Below are positions 7,292-15,393 of a stretch of 64,000 nucleotides of DNA, one piece after another (within the stretch, counting starts at the first letter, position 1; each line of letters begins with the position of its first letter). Under the pieces are notes generated by a model that did no database searches, had not been told where the DNA came from, and saw only the letters and a list, made by a program, of their open reading frames with translations. Made by a program: the position numbers and the translations under genes. Source of the DNA: Streptomyces sp. S.PB5 (GTDB taxonomy: Bacteria > Actinomycetota > Actinomycetes > Streptomycetales > Streptomycetaceae); assembly GCF_030403745.1 (NCBI RefSeq), contig NZ_JAQMWP010000028.1:38537-102536 (forward strand), written 5' to 3'.

Positions 7292-8094
7292 AGCCGCTCC
7301 ATCTGCCGCTCGGCCAGGTCCATGATCTTCTTCTTGCTGATCGGCTTGGTGTCGTAGACCCAGACCTCCACGGCGATGTCACCGCGCCAGGCGTGCGCCT
7401 CCGCGCCATAGAGCGGCAGATAGCCGGGCTCGGTGTCGGCCTTGTTGTGGACGTACGCCATCCCGTCCTCGGTGCCGGGAACGACCCAGCTGTCCGTGTC
7501 GTCCTCGTCCTCCGCCCAGTACTGCGCGTCGCTCGCCGCGCGCTCGGCCGCGACGTCCTCCTCCTGGCGGTACTGGATCAACCGGATCGACACCGTGAGA
7601 TTGCCGCTCTCCTCCCAGCCGGTGACGGCCGCGCGGCGGAACTCGTCGTGGACGAGGTCGCCGAACGCGGCGCCCGGCTTGTCGAAGGCGTCGGCGTAGG
7701 CGGCCACGCCCATCCAGCCGTCGTCGTCACCCAGCCAGTCGGCCTTCTTCGCCCCGCGCGGCTTCTTCAGCAGCAGCTTGCGCAGATCGCCGTCCGTCTT
7801 CACCCGCCGGTCCTGCGCGGCGGACAGCGGCTCGGTCTCGCCCTCGGCCTGCTTGACGACGGGCTGGGACAGCGGCGGCAGCTTGGTGGGCTCGCGGTCG
7901 GCCTGGACGACGAAGCCGGTGCAGGTGCCGGCGACCGCGCCGAGCACGGCGGCCGCCGCGATGAGGAGTGTCGTACGGCCACGGCGGCGCGGACGTCGTA
8001 CGGCCGGGGTTACGGCCGGAGCTTCTTCGGGTGCTCCGGTCGCCTCCGGAGCTACCGGTACTTCAGGTACTTCAGGTACTTCCGAGACTTCCAA
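7288..8094 (-). CDS. Membrane-anchored protein, paralogue 1 of 3 (operon head)
   Basis: 268 aa from TTG 8094, chosen because a GGGGGGA ribosome binding site lies about 5 nt upstream; an ATG at 8157 would run into the divergent promoter. The N-terminus is VPEV-repeat-rich, followed by a basic RRPRRRGR, a membrane helix (TTLLIAAAAVLGAVAGTCTG) and an extracytoplasmic domain with LRKLLLKKPRG as in paralogue 3. Paired aromatic blocks (DDGWMGVAAYADAF against paralogue 3 DGWLATKDYLAEY) show common descent. It is divergent from the DsrE gene. Function unknown. Confidence 0.8.
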   Translation of the reverse strand: MEVSEVPEVPEVPVAPEATGAPEEAPAVTPAVRRPRRRGRTTLLIAAAAVLGAVAGTCTGFVVQADREPTKLPPLSQPVVKQAEGETEPLSAAQDRRVKTDGDLRKLLLKKPRGAKKADWLGDDDGWMGVAAYADAFDKPGAAFGDLVHDEFRRAAVTGWEESGNLTVSIRLIQYRQEEDVAAERAASDAQYWAEDEDDTDSWVVPGTEDGMAYVHNKADTEPGYLPLYGAEAHAWRGDIAVEVWVYDTKPISKKKIMDLAERQMERL

Positions 8095-8194
8095 GACGTC
8101 CCCCCACAGAACGTGAAGCGCGCATTCCGTATGCGCGCACAGGAGACTCATGGCCAACGATCTGAGTTGTAGCCGTGTTGATTACGATTCGGGC

Positions 8195-8557
8195 ATGGCG
8201 AAGAAGCTCGTGATCAAGGTGACGGCGGGGGCCGATGCCCCCGAGCGCTGCTCCCAGGCGTTCACGGTGGCGGCGGTGGCCGTCGCCAGCGGGGTCGACG
8301 TCTCCCTGTGGCTGACCGGGGAGTCCGCCTGGTTCGCCCTCCCGGGCCGCGCCGCCGAGTTCGAACTCCCGCACGCCGCCCCGCTCCCCGACCTCCTCGA
8401 CTCGATCCTCGCCGGCGGCACGCTGACGCTCTGCACCCAGTGCGCGGCCCGCCGGGAGATCACGGAGAAGGACGTCATCGAGGGCGTACGGATCGCGGGC
8501 GCGCAGGTCTTCGTACAGGAAGCGCTGGGGGACGAGACCCAGGCCCTCGTCTACTGA
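8195..8557 (+). CDS. DsrE-family protein
   Basis: 120-aa DsrE/DsrF-like protein: MAKKLVIKVTAGADAPERC opens the Rossmann-like fold, and Cys pairs occur in LTLCTQCAARREI (about 78-90), matching the sulfur-carrier or peroxiredoxin-like subfamily. ATG 8195 is preferred. A TACGAT -10 element at 8183-8188 places transcription start at or next to the ATG, so the message is probably leaderless. The C-terminus overlaps the convergent DUF3099 gene by 7 nt. The exact sulfur role is unknown. Confidence 0.85.
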   Translation: MAKKLVIKVTAGADAPERCSQAFTVAAVAVASGVDVSLWLTGESAWFALPGRAAEFELPHAAPLPDLLDSILAGGTLTLCTQCAARREITEKDVIEGVRIAGAQVFVQEALGDETQALVY

Positions 8558-8811
8558 CGCCGTTTCTTTCCGTCGAGCTCGTCCCACCAGTCGTCGGACT
8601 TCGGGTCGCCGGACGGGTCGTCCCACCAGCGGTCCTCCGGGCCTCGCCGGTTGGCGACCATCGCGGCGACCGGGGGGATCAGCATGGCGACCACGCACAT
8701 GCCCACGGCCACCGGGATCGACCAGAGGCGTACGACTCCCCAGGCCAGGACGAACAGGGCGATGCAGGTGCCCATCATGGCGAAGTACGTGTGACGCCGC
8801 CGTGCGTACAT
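8551..8811 (-). CDS. DUF3099 two-helix membrane protein
   Basis: 86 aa: two membrane helices (about 9-28 TYFAMMGTCIALFVLAWGVV and 33-53 PVAVGMCVVAMLIPPVAAMV) and a hydrophilic Trp/Asp-rich tail (DRWWDDPSGDPKSDDWWDEL). Length and WWDD tail match DUF3099, a conserved actinobacterial family of unknown role. Start ATG 8811. Convergent with the DsrE gene, 7-nt overlap at the 3' ends. Confidence 0.85.
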   Translation of the reverse strand: MYARRRHTYFAMMGTCIALFVLAWGVVRLWSIPVAVGMCVVAMLIPPVAAMVANRRGPEDRWWDDPSGDPKSDDWWDELDGKKRRQ

Positions 8812-8842
8812 GCCTCCAGGGTAGGTCCGTGTCCGCGCATGC

Positions 8843-8877
8843 CGAAGGGCCGCACCCCGGGGGGGTACGGCCCTTCG
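8843..8877. terminator. Perfect GC hairpin terminator
   Basis: 10-bp perfect stem CGAAGGGCCG (8843-8852) with CGGCCCTTCG (8868-8877), 15-nt loop. It is placed to terminate the minus-strand sulfurtransferase/DUF1416 transcript ending at 8896. Confidence 0.7.
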
Positions 8878-8895
8878 ACAGCGACAGCGGGTGCC

Positions 8896-9183
8896 TCAGA
8901 CGGCGATCGCGACCTCGGCCAGGCCGCCCTGCTGCGCGACGACCGTGCGGTCGGCGGTGCCGCCGGGGACCAGGGCGCGGACGGTCCAGGTGCCCTCGGC
9001 CGCGTAGAAGCGGAACTGGCCCGTGGCGGAGGTGGGGACCTCCGCGGTGAACTCGCCCGTCGAGTCCAGGAGGCGGACGTAGCCCACCACCGGCTCGCCG
9101 TCGCGGGTCACCTGGCCCTGGATGGTGGTCTCACCGGGCTTGATCGTCGAGGCGTCCGGGCCGCCGGCCTTCGCTCCACACAT
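8896..9183 (-). CDS. DUF1416 domain protein
   Basis: 95 aa, beginning MCGAKAGGPDASTIKPGETT and continuing as a small beta-sandwich (IQGQVTRDGEPVVGYVRLLD, GQFRFYAAEGTWTVRAL). Length and sequence match DUF1416, which in actinobacteria almost always follows a thiosulfate sulfurtransferase gene, as here (66 bp downstream, same strand). The fold resembles carboxypeptidase-regulatory-like domains. The Cys at position 2 is notable. The role is probably linked to sulfur transfer, inferred from context only. Confidence 0.9.
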   Translation of the reverse strand: MCGAKAGGPDASTIKPGETTIQGQVTRDGEPVVGYVRLLDSTGEFTAEVPTSATGQFRFYAAEGTWTVRALVPGGTADRTVVAQQGGLAEVAIAV

Positions 9184-9249
9184 GTCTTTCTCCAGATTCA
9201 GAAGGGTCTGACCGGAAGGAAGGCCGGTCGGGGTGGGACTTGGGTCTGC

Positions 9250-10089
9250 TTACTTGTTGGCGCCGAGCTCGATCGGGACGCCGACGAGGCTGCCGTACTC
9301 GGTCCAGGAGCCGTCGTAGTTCTTGACGTTCTCGACACCGAGCAGCTCGTGCAGGACGAACCAGGTCAGGGCCGAGCGCTCACCGATGCGGCAGTAGGCG
9401 ATGGTGTCCTTGGCGAGGTCGACCTGCTCCTCGGCGTAGAGCTCCTTGAGCTCGTCGTCCGACTTGAAGGTGCCGTCGTCGTTGGCGTTCTTCGACCACG
9501 GGATGTTGCGGGCGGACGGGACGTGGCCCGGGCGCTGCGACTGCTCCTGCGGCAGGTGGGCGGGCGCGAGCAGCTTGCCGCTGAACTCGTCGGGGGAACG
9601 GACGTCCACCAGGTTCTGGCTGCCGATCGCGGCGACCACGTCGTCACGGAAGGCGCGGATCGAGGTGTCCTGGGCCTTGGCCTTGTAGTCGGTCGTGGGG
9701 CGCTCGGGCACCTCCTCGACCAGCTCGCGGGCGTCGAGTTCCCACTTCTTGCGACCGCCGTCGAGGAGCTTGACGCTCTCGTGGCCGTACAGCTTGAAGT
9801 ACCAGTAGGCGTACGACGCGAACCAGTTGTTGTTGCCGCCGTAGAGGATCACCAGGGTGTCGTTGGCGATGCCCTTCGCCGACAGGAGCTTCTCGAAGCC
9901 CTCCTGGTCGATGAAGTCACGGCGGACCGGGTCCTGCAGGTCCTTCGTCCAGTCGATCCGGATCGCGTTCTTGATGTGGTTCTTCTCGTAGGCGGACGTG
10001 TCTTCGTCCACCTCCACGATCGCGATGTTCGGGTTGTCGAGGTTGGCCTCGACCCAGTCGGCGTCGACCAGGACGTCGCTGCGGCTCAT
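9250..10089 (-). CDS. Thiosulfate/3-mercaptopyruvate sulfurtransferase (tandem rhodanese)
   Basis: 279-aa two-domain rhodanese. The inactive N-terminal domain (about 1-125) leads to the catalytic domain (about 150-275), whose active-site loop CRIGERS holds the persulfide-forming Cys in the CRxGxR arrangement. It moves sulfane sulfur from thiosulfate or mercaptopyruvate to acceptors such as cyanide or thiols. Start ATG 10089 behind GGAGGAGAAAGAGC. A Cys-containing leader peptide lies 130 bp upstream, so expression is probably coupled to Cys-tRNA supply. DUF1416 follows in the same operon. Confidence 0.93.
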   Translation of the reverse strand: MSRSDVLVDADWVEANLDNPNIAIVEVDEDTSAYEKNHIKNAIRIDWTKDLQDPVRRDFIDQEGFEKLLSAKGIANDTLVILYGGNNNWFASYAYWYFKLYGHESVKLLDGGRKKWELDARELVEEVPERPTTDYKAKAQDTSIRAFRDDVVAAIGSQNLVDVRSPDEFSGKLLAPAHLPQEQSQRPGHVPSARNIPWSKNANDDGTFKSDDELKELYAEEQVDLAKDTIAYCRIGERSALTWFVLHELLGVENVKNYDGSWTEYGSLVGVPIELGANK

Positions 10090-10219
10090 GCTCTTTCTCC
10101 TCCGGGGCAGTTGCGGCGGGGCGTACGAGTGTGAGGGTGCGCGGCCCGGGCATGCGGTAGCCGGCGCACGGATGCCCTGGGATGCAGGGCGAGGGGATGC
10201 GGACGCTCGGGGCTTCCGC

Positions 10220-10300
10220 TCAGAAAGGGCGACAGAGCATGGCGGCAACGCGGCACAGGTCCACTGCCCGCCGCTTTGTGAGATCCGCCTGTCGCTTCAT
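10220..10300 (-). CDS. Cys-containing leader peptide upstream of sulfurtransferase operon
   Basis: 26-aa ORF from ATG 10300: MKRQADLTKRRAV then DLCRVAAMLCRPF. The C-terminal pattern R-R-x-V-D-L-C-R-V-(A/S)-x-x-L-C matches the actinobacterial leader peptides that precede sulfur-assimilation genes. In those leaders, ribosome stalling at Cys codons is proposed to control the downstream operon. Two UGC/UGU codons lie near the end. A TACGAT -10 element ends 8 nt before the ATG, so the message is nearly leaderless. The stop is 130 bp before the sulfurtransferase start. Confidence 0.8.
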   Translation of the reverse strand: MKRQADLTKRRAVDLCRVAAMLCRPF

Positions 10301-10301
10301 A

Positions 10302-10338
10302 GTGGTCGATCGTAGGGACGGACAGCCGGGCATGTCAC
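10302..10338 (-). promoter_or_regulatory. Promoter of the leader peptide/sulfurtransferase operon
   Basis: On the minus strand, a -35 element GTGACA (10338-10333) and a -10 element TACGAT (10314-10309) are separated by 18 bp, matching the main vegetative sigma factor. Predicted start about 10302-10303, 2-3 nt before the leader ATG. Confidence 0.6.
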
Positions 10339-10522
10339 CGGTGTGTCGTATTTTGAGATGCGATCGTCCGGGATGTGGGATCAGATCGGCTCCCGGGCCG
10401 CGTTCGCACGGGTTTCGGGCTCCGGTGGCCGTCGTCACAGCTGGGGTTCGGACGGGTCGTCTCGCTCCTCGGACACTCCTTGTCCGCCGAACGCCGTCCT
10501 TCCGGGGCCGCCGACCGCCGTC

Positions 10523-11251
10523 CTACCCGGCCAGCTCGACGTTCGAACCCTTCACCCCGACCTCTACACCGTTCTCCGCCGCCTCGACCTTGTCGAGCTG
10601 CACGCCGCCGGGCAGATCGTCGATCTTCTGCTCGAAGTCGGTGATCGACCGCACCTGTCCCTCCGCGACCTCGACGACCAGGTTCGGCAGGTTGTCCGCG
10701 TGCACCTTCACGGTGTCGCCGTCGACGGTGACCGTGCTGAGCACGGGGTACGTCGTCGACCTGCCCAGCGCAGTGATCTTGAGGTTCGCCTTGATCTTGC
10801 CGTTGCCGCCGTCGGCGAGGCCGACGATCTGCGCGGTGACCCCGGGGAAGATCTGCGTCGGTTCGGACTTCGCGGCCTTCAGGAGCTCGTCGTACGCGAT
10901 GGTCGCGGTGCCGGTCGCGGTGGCGGCGGTCGCGGAGCTGTAGTCGCCGGAGAAGGCGACGCCCCTGAAGTTCGCCCTGATGTCGTCGATGCGGATCCTG
11001 CCGTTGTCCGTGCCGGTGGCGGCCTCGTAGTCCTTGATGACCACCTCGGTGTCGTCGAGCTCTCCAGAGGCGACCTGGGTGAGGAACGGGAAGCCCTTGA
11101 TCGACACGTCGGGGGTGGAGGCGAGGTTCTCGGTGGTCCGGAGCTTGTCCGCGACCTCGTCCTCGGCGAGGTTGACCGCTATGCGGTCGGCGATCACGAA
11201 GAGGCCGCCGAGGATGACGGCGATGATCAGCAGTATTCGCAGTGCGCGCAT
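10523..11251 (-). CDS. DUF2993 (LmeA-type) lipid-binding protein
   Basis: 242 aa with an uncleaved or signal-like N-terminal helix (ALRILLIIAVILGGLFVIAD) and an extracytoplasmic DUF2993 domain. The domain is typical in having LRTTENLASTPDVSIKGFPF, FLTQVASGELDDTEVVIKDY and a run of amphipathic beta-strands. DUF2993 proteins include mycobacterial LmeA, a periplasmic phospholipid/PIM-binding factor. ATG 11251 is chosen because GTGGGGGA sits 8 nt upstream; the in-frame GTG 11269 overlaps that site. Monocistronic. The lipid role is inferred from the family. Confidence 0.88.
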   Translation of the reverse strand: MRALRILLIIAVILGGLFVIADRIAVNLAEDEVADKLRTTENLASTPDVSIKGFPFLTQVASGELDDTEVVIKDYEAATGTDNGRIRIDDIRANFRGVAFSGDYSSATAATATGTATIAYDELLKAAKSEPTQIFPGVTAQIVGLADGGNGKIKANLKITALGRSTTYPVLSTVTVDGDTVKVHADNLPNLVVEVAEGQVRSITDFEQKIDDLPGGVQLDKVEAAENGVEVGVKGSNVELAG

Positions 11252-11499
11252 GCTTTGGTGTTCCCCCACCTCGGCGGTCTACGTCCGGTTGTCACGGTAA
11301 CCCTGGGCGGGGCGTCGACCGGGAGTTTGTCGATCAGCTGTGACAGGGAGGGGCCGGGGTGAGGGCTGAGGCCGGGTAGGTCGCCGGGCGAGTGGCTGAC
11401 GCCGGGTGGGTCGCCGGGGTGGGGGCCGACGCCGGGTGGGTCGCGCAGCCCGGCGCTTACGGGGTGTCTCCCCCAGAGGGGGGACCCCCAGCGCCCACC

Positions 11500-11520
11500 C
11501 GTGCCGCCCTAGGCGGCACG
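11500..11520. terminator. Short perfect hairpin near the repeat field
   Basis: 9-bp perfect stem CGTGCCGCC (11500-11508) / GGCGGCACG (11512-11520) with a 3-nt loop CTA. It could be a terminator for read-through in either direction. Confidence 0.4.
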
Positions 11521-11559
11521 AATGCCCGCAGGCTGGGTAGGGGGAGCGAGATGGCGGCA

Positions 11560-12058
11560 GCCCACCGGCTGGACGGGCGCGCGAAGCCGCGGGTGGGCGG
11601 CAAGCCGCAGGCTGGGGTGGACGGATGAAACCGCAGGCCGGCTGGCAGGCAAGCCGCACGCTCGCTGGGCGCGCGAAGCCGCAAGCCGGGCGAGCAGAAG
11701 CCACAAGCCCGCCAGCAGGCAAGCCGCAAACTGGGCGAGCGGAAGCCACAAGCTGGCCGACAGGCAAGCCGCAACCGGGCGAGCGGGCGAAACCACAGGC
11801 AGGCCAACAAGCAAGCCGCACGCTCGGCAGGCGCACGAAGCCGCAGGCCGGGGCAGCGAGTGAAGCCGCAAGCTGGCCGGGCGAAACCACAGGCAGGACA
11901 GCAGGCAAGCCGCACGCTCGGCAGGCGCGCCAAGCCTCAGGCCGGGCAGCGAGTGAAGCCGCAAGCTGGTCAGGCACGCCAACCGCAGACCGGCCGACAG
12001 GCAAGCCGCAAGCCGGGCAGGCGGATGAAGCCGCAGACCGACAGGCTGGGAAGCCGTG
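11560..12058. repeat. Degenerate tandem repeat field (AAGCCGCA/AAACCACA units)
   Basis: About 500 bp built from roughly 20-28-bp imperfect units centred on AAGCCGCA (variants AAACCACA, AAGCCACA, AAGCCTCA) followed by A/G-GC-C/T-GGGC. A higher-order duplication is visible: the block starting GAAACCACAGGCAGG at 11789 recurs at 11883, a 94-bp period with few differences. All frames stay open, so spurious ORFs of 78-241 codons cover it, but none has a family match or a steady repeat in one frame. It lies downstream of the minus-strand membrane gene at 12074. Confidence 0.75.
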
Positions 12059-12073
12059 AGCCCCGGCCGTCCC

Positions 12074-13162
12074 CTAACCCAGCGCCCTGCCCAGCACGTA
12101 CACCGCCGGTGCCGCCGCCGCCAGTGGTAGGGCCACGCCCGCCGTGAAGTGGACGAAGCGGGACGGGTAGTCGTAGCTGGCGACGCGGTGGCCGATCAGG
12201 GCGCACATTCCGGCCGTCGCGCCCAGCAGCGCGCCCTCCGCGCCCAGGTCCGTCATGCCGCCGACCGCGATGCCCGCGCCCGCCGCGGCCAGCAGGGAGA
12301 CCACGACCGACGCGGGGGTGGGCAGCGGCAGTGCGCGGGCCAGGACCGCCACCGCGACCGATGCCGCGCCGACCGTCACCGCGTCGGCGGCCGCGGCGAG
12401 GTAGCCGGAGGCGACGATCGCCAGGGCCGCCGAGGCGACCGTGGCCATGAGGCCGTACATGCGGGTGTCGGGGTCGGCGTGGGAACGGAGCTGGAGGACC
12501 AGGGAGAGCAGGACCCAGACGCCGAGGGTGCCGAGGATCGCGGACGGGGCCCGGTCGGAGGCCAGCAGGGCCGCGTCGGAGACCAGCGCGCCCAGGAATG
12601 CCAGCGCGATGCCCTGCCGGGCCGGCCACATGCCGTTCAGCCGGAACCAGCCGGCCGCCGTGACGGCCTGGAGGAGGACGAGCGGCACCAGGAGCGCGTA
12701 CGAGCCGATGGCCGCCGTACCGGCGAGGAGCAGGCCGAGGAGGGCGGTGAGCGCGGCGGGCTGCATGCCGGGCTCGATGATCGGGGAGCGGCCTTCGAGG
12801 CGGGCGCGCTGGGCGTCGGTGACACGGGCGTTGCCGCCGAGGGTGGCGGGGCCGTAGTCACCGGACGACACCTCCGGCGCGGGAGCCGGCGCCGCCGCCG
12901 GTTCCGCGTACGCCGCCGGCTCGTAGCCCTGCTGCGGCAGATACGAGGTCTCCGCGGCCGGCGCGACCGGTGCCTGGAGCTGGGTCTCCCAGGTCTGGCC
13001 CTGCCACTGCTGCGTGTACTGCTGGGCGGCGTGCGGGTCCTCGTAACCCTGCTGCTGCCCGGGCCAGGCCTGGTGCGGCTGCTGAGGCGGCTGCGGCTGC
13101 TGCCAGTAGGGGTCGTACCCCTGCTGGTACTGCTGCTGCCCCTCGTACGGCTGGTTGGTCAT
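12074..13162 (-). CDS. Polytopic membrane protein with a Gln/Pro/Tyr-rich N-terminus
   Basis: 362 aa. The first about 110 residues are low-complexity (QQQYQQGYDPYWQQPQPPQQ), then a basic patch, then about eight to ten membrane helices from residue 135 to the C-terminus (ALLGLLLAGTAAIGSYALLV and others). ATG 13162 is preferred over GTG 13168 because GCAGGAGGG lies 5-6 nt upstream. It is translationally coupled to the MoaD-like gene, whose stop overlaps the start region. No transporter motif is recognised; a conserved Streptomyces integral membrane protein of unknown role. Confidence 0.82.
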   Translation of the reverse strand: MTNQPYEGQQQYQQGYDPYWQQPQPPQQPHQAWPGQQQGYEDPHAAQQYTQQWQGQTWETQLQAPVAPAAETSYLPQQGYEPAAYAEPAAAPAPAPEVSSGDYGPATLGGNARVTDAQRARLEGRSPIIEPGMQPAALTALLGLLLAGTAAIGSYALLVPLVLLQAVTAAGWFRLNGMWPARQGIALAFLGALVSDAALLASDRAPSAILGTLGVWVLLSLVLQLRSHADPDTRMYGLMATVASAALAIVASGYLAAAADAVTVGAASVAVAVLARALPLPTPASVVVSLLAAAGAGIAVGGMTDLGAEGALLGATAGMCALIGHRVASYDYPSRFVHFTAGVALPLAAAAPAVYVLGRALG

Positions 13163-13164
13163 CG

Positions 13165-13419
13165 TCACCCTCCTGCGAACGGCGGGAGCACCTCGACCGT
13201 GCCGCCGTCGGCCAGCCGTACCGTCTCATGTCCGCGGGTGCCCACGGGGTCACCGTCGATGAGGAACGAGCATCGCTGCAGGACGCGCGTGAGTTCGCCG
13301 GGGTGTCGCCCGCGCACCGCGTCGAGCGCCTCGGCGAGCGTGTCCGCGTCGTACGCCTCCTCGGCGACGCCGGCCGCGGACTTGGCGGCGGCCCAGTAGC
13401 GCACCGTGACCTTGGACAT
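13165..13419 (-). CDS. MoaD/ThiS-family sulfur carrier protein
   Basis: 84-aa ubiquitin-fold protein ending in the diagnostic PPFAGG; the C-terminal Gly-Gly is the thiocarboxylation site. The N-terminus MSKVTVRYWAAAKSAAGV is a typical MoaD strand-loop-helix. It would deliver sulfur for molybdopterin or a similar cofactor. It lies upstream of, and overlaps, the membrane protein gene at 12074-13162. No molybdopterin synthase large subunit is in the window, so the exact pathway is open. Confidence 0.88.
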   Translation of the reverse strand: MSKVTVRYWAAAKSAAGVAEEAYDADTLAEALDAVRGRHPGELTRVLQRCSFLIDGDPVGTRGHETVRLADGGTVEVLPPFAGG

Positions 13420-13463
13420 CCGGTTCCCGGTTCCTCTATCGATCGGCTGTGTACACGGTCAGG

Positions 13464-14390
13464 CTAGCCGCCCTGACCGACAGCCCAGTCCCCGATGCGC
13501 CGCAGCAGCTCGTCGGGGGCCGCGTTCTCCGCGTGGCCCATGCCGGGCTCCAGCCAGAGTTCGCCGTGGTCACCGGCGGCGTCGGCGAGCATGCGGGGGT
13601 GGTCGAGGGGGAAGTAGCCGTCCCGGTCGCCGTGCACGATCAGCAGGGGGGTGGGGGCGATGCGGGGGACGGCCTCGACCGGGGAGAGCGGGACCGGGTT
13701 CCAGTCCCGGTGGTGGATCCTCGTCCGCAGGCCGTAGCGGCCCACCAGGCGGCCCTCGGGGCGGGTTATCAGCCAGTGAACCCTTCGCATAGGGGCCGTG
13801 CCGCGGTAGTACCAGCGGGCCGGTGCACTCACCGAAACCACCGCGTCCGAGTGCGCTTCCGTGCGCCCCTCGCGCCCCGAGCCGTCCGCCGCCCCTGCCG
13901 CCCCTTCCGGTGTCCCCTCCGGCCGGTACAGGGCCCCGTGCCGCAGCACCACAGAACCGCCCATGGAGAAGCCGACGGTCACCACGCGCGCGTGCCCGAG
14001 CGAGCGGGCCCACTCCACCGCGGCCGCCAGATCGAGCACCTCGCGGTCGCCCACCGTGGAGCGGCCGCCGGAGGCTCCGTGACCGCGGAAGGAGAACGTG
14101 ACCACGCCGCCGTACTGCGTGAACGCCTCCGCCACCCGGCGAACATGAGGGCGATCCGCGTCGCCGGTGAAACCGTGCGCGACGACGAACGCGAGATCAC
14201 GGGAAGGTGGCGCGGAGGCGTCGGGCGCCGGGCCGGCCGGTTCGTATACGAAGGCCGGCGGATCGTATACGGAATCGATCGTCACACCGTCGTTGGTGTG
14301 CAGAAACGTCCGTATAGGTGTGCCTCTGTTCGTCTCAGAGTGCGGAATCGTGGTGGATCGCACCACACGACCTGCCGGATCAATGCGCAT
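13464..14390 (-). CDS. Alpha/beta-hydrolase
   Basis: 308-aa serine hydrolase. The N-terminal strand is HTNDGVTIDSVYDPP, the oxyanion-side HG is in VVAHGFTGDADRP, and the nucleophile Ser is in the elbow GFSMGGSVVL. A late acid is in VHGDRDGYFPLDH and the catalytic His is in GMGHAEN. Start ATG 14390 (MRIDPAGRVVRST). Divergent from glnR across 127 bp. The substrate cannot be predicted; an esterase or acyl hydrolase is likely. Confidence 0.88.
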   Translation of the reverse strand: MRIDPAGRVVRSTTIPHSETNRGTPIRTFLHTNDGVTIDSVYDPPAFVYEPAGPAPDASAPPSRDLAFVVAHGFTGDADRPHVRRVAEAFTQYGGVVTFSFRGHGASGGRSTVGDREVLDLAAAVEWARSLGHARVVTVGFSMGGSVVLRHGALYRPEGTPEGAAGAADGSGREGRTEAHSDAVVSVSAPARWYYRGTAPMRRVHWLITRPEGRLVGRYGLRTRIHHRDWNPVPLSPVEAVPRIAPTPLLIVHGDRDGYFPLDHPRMLADAAGDHGELWLEPGMGHAENAAPDELLRRIGDWAVGQGG

Positions 14391-14517
14391 GTGGGCTATT
14401 CTCCTGAACAGAGGACTCGGGCAACGCAGCCCCCGGGTCCTTTTGTGCTTTCGGGTCACCTGTATACGAAAGATTCGAGAGCTACGACCTCGCCGGGACC
14501 GAGGAGGAACCAGCCGT

Positions 14518-15297
14518 ATGAGTTCTCTGCTGCTCCTGACCAATGCCCTCCAGCCGTCGACGGAGGTGCTGCCCGCTCTCGGCCTGCTTCTGCACAACGT
14601 GCGGGTCGCTCCGGCCGAAGGCCCCGCCCTCGTCGACACCCCTGGTGCCGACGTCATCCTGATCGACGGCCGCCGCGATCTGCCGCAGGTCCGCAGCCTG
14701 TGCCAGCTGCTGCGCTCCACCGGTCCGGGCTGTCCGCTCATCCTCGTCGTCACCGAGGGCGGCCTCGCCGCCGTCACCGCCGACTGGGGCATCGACGACG
14801 TCCTCCTCGACACCGCAGGCCCCGCGGAGGTCGAGGCGCGGCTCCGGCTCGCCATGGGCCGGCAGCAGATCGTCAACGACGACTCCCCCATGGAGATCCG
14901 CAACGGCGACCTCTCGGTCGACGAGGCGACCTACAGCGCCAAGCTCAAGGGCCGGGTCCTCGACCTGACCTTCAAGGAGTTCGAGCTCCTCAAGTACCTC
15001 GCCCAGCACCCGGGCCGCGTCTTCACGCGCGCGCAGCTGCTGCAGGAGGTCTGGGGGTACGACTACTTCGGTGGCACCCGGACCGTGGACGTGCACGTAC
15101 GACGGCTGCGCGCCAAGCTCGGACCCGAGCACGAGTCGCTGATCGGAACCGTCCGGAACGTCGGTTATCGATTCGTTACCCCCGAGAAGGGTGAGCGGGT
15201 CCCCGACGAGGCAAAGCCCAAGAACGCCCAGCCAAAGGCGGAGGATGCGGACGAGACGGCCGTCCTGGACGCCGCCGAGGTCAGTGCGGACGTATAA
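14518..15297 (+). CDS. glnR: GlnR, global nitrogen regulator (atypical OmpR family)
   Basis: 259 aa: a receiver-like domain (1-120) followed by an OmpR winged helix (about 125-225; LTFKEFELLKYLAQHPGRVF, VDVHVRRLRAKLG). It opens MSSLLLLTNALQPSTEVLPA, the GlnR signature. Only Asp50 (VILID50) of the usual receiver acidic cluster is kept, and the phosphorylation pocket is otherwise missing, as in GlnR, which dimerises by charge without a kinase. It controls glnA, amtB and nitrogen assimilation genes. ATG 14518 lies behind GAGGAGGAAC. No kinase gene adjoins it. Confidence 0.96.
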   Translation: MSSLLLLTNALQPSTEVLPALGLLLHNVRVAPAEGPALVDTPGADVILIDGRRDLPQVRSLCQLLRSTGPGCPLILVVTEGGLAAVTADWGIDDVLLDTAGPAEVEARLRLAMGRQQIVNDDSPMEIRNGDLSVDEATYSAKLKGRVLDLTFKEFELLKYLAQHPGRVFTRAQLLQEVWGYDYFGGTRTVDVHVRRLRAKLGPEHESLIGTVRNVGYRFVTPEKGERVPDEAKPKNAQPKAEDADETAVLDAAEVSADV

Positions 15298-15393
15298 GCG
15301 GACACCGGGAACGCTCGGGCCGGGCACAGGGAACCGACAGGGAAGCTCCCTCACGCCCTGCCCAGAGCGGGTCCATCCGCGTAGACTCCGCGC

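Noticed and set aside
11279..12059. Long open frames on both strands across the repeat field (up to 241 codons)
   Set aside because: They arise from the degenerate repeat and high GC content. The protein repeats are not kept in one frame, there is no ribosome binding site, and none matches a family.
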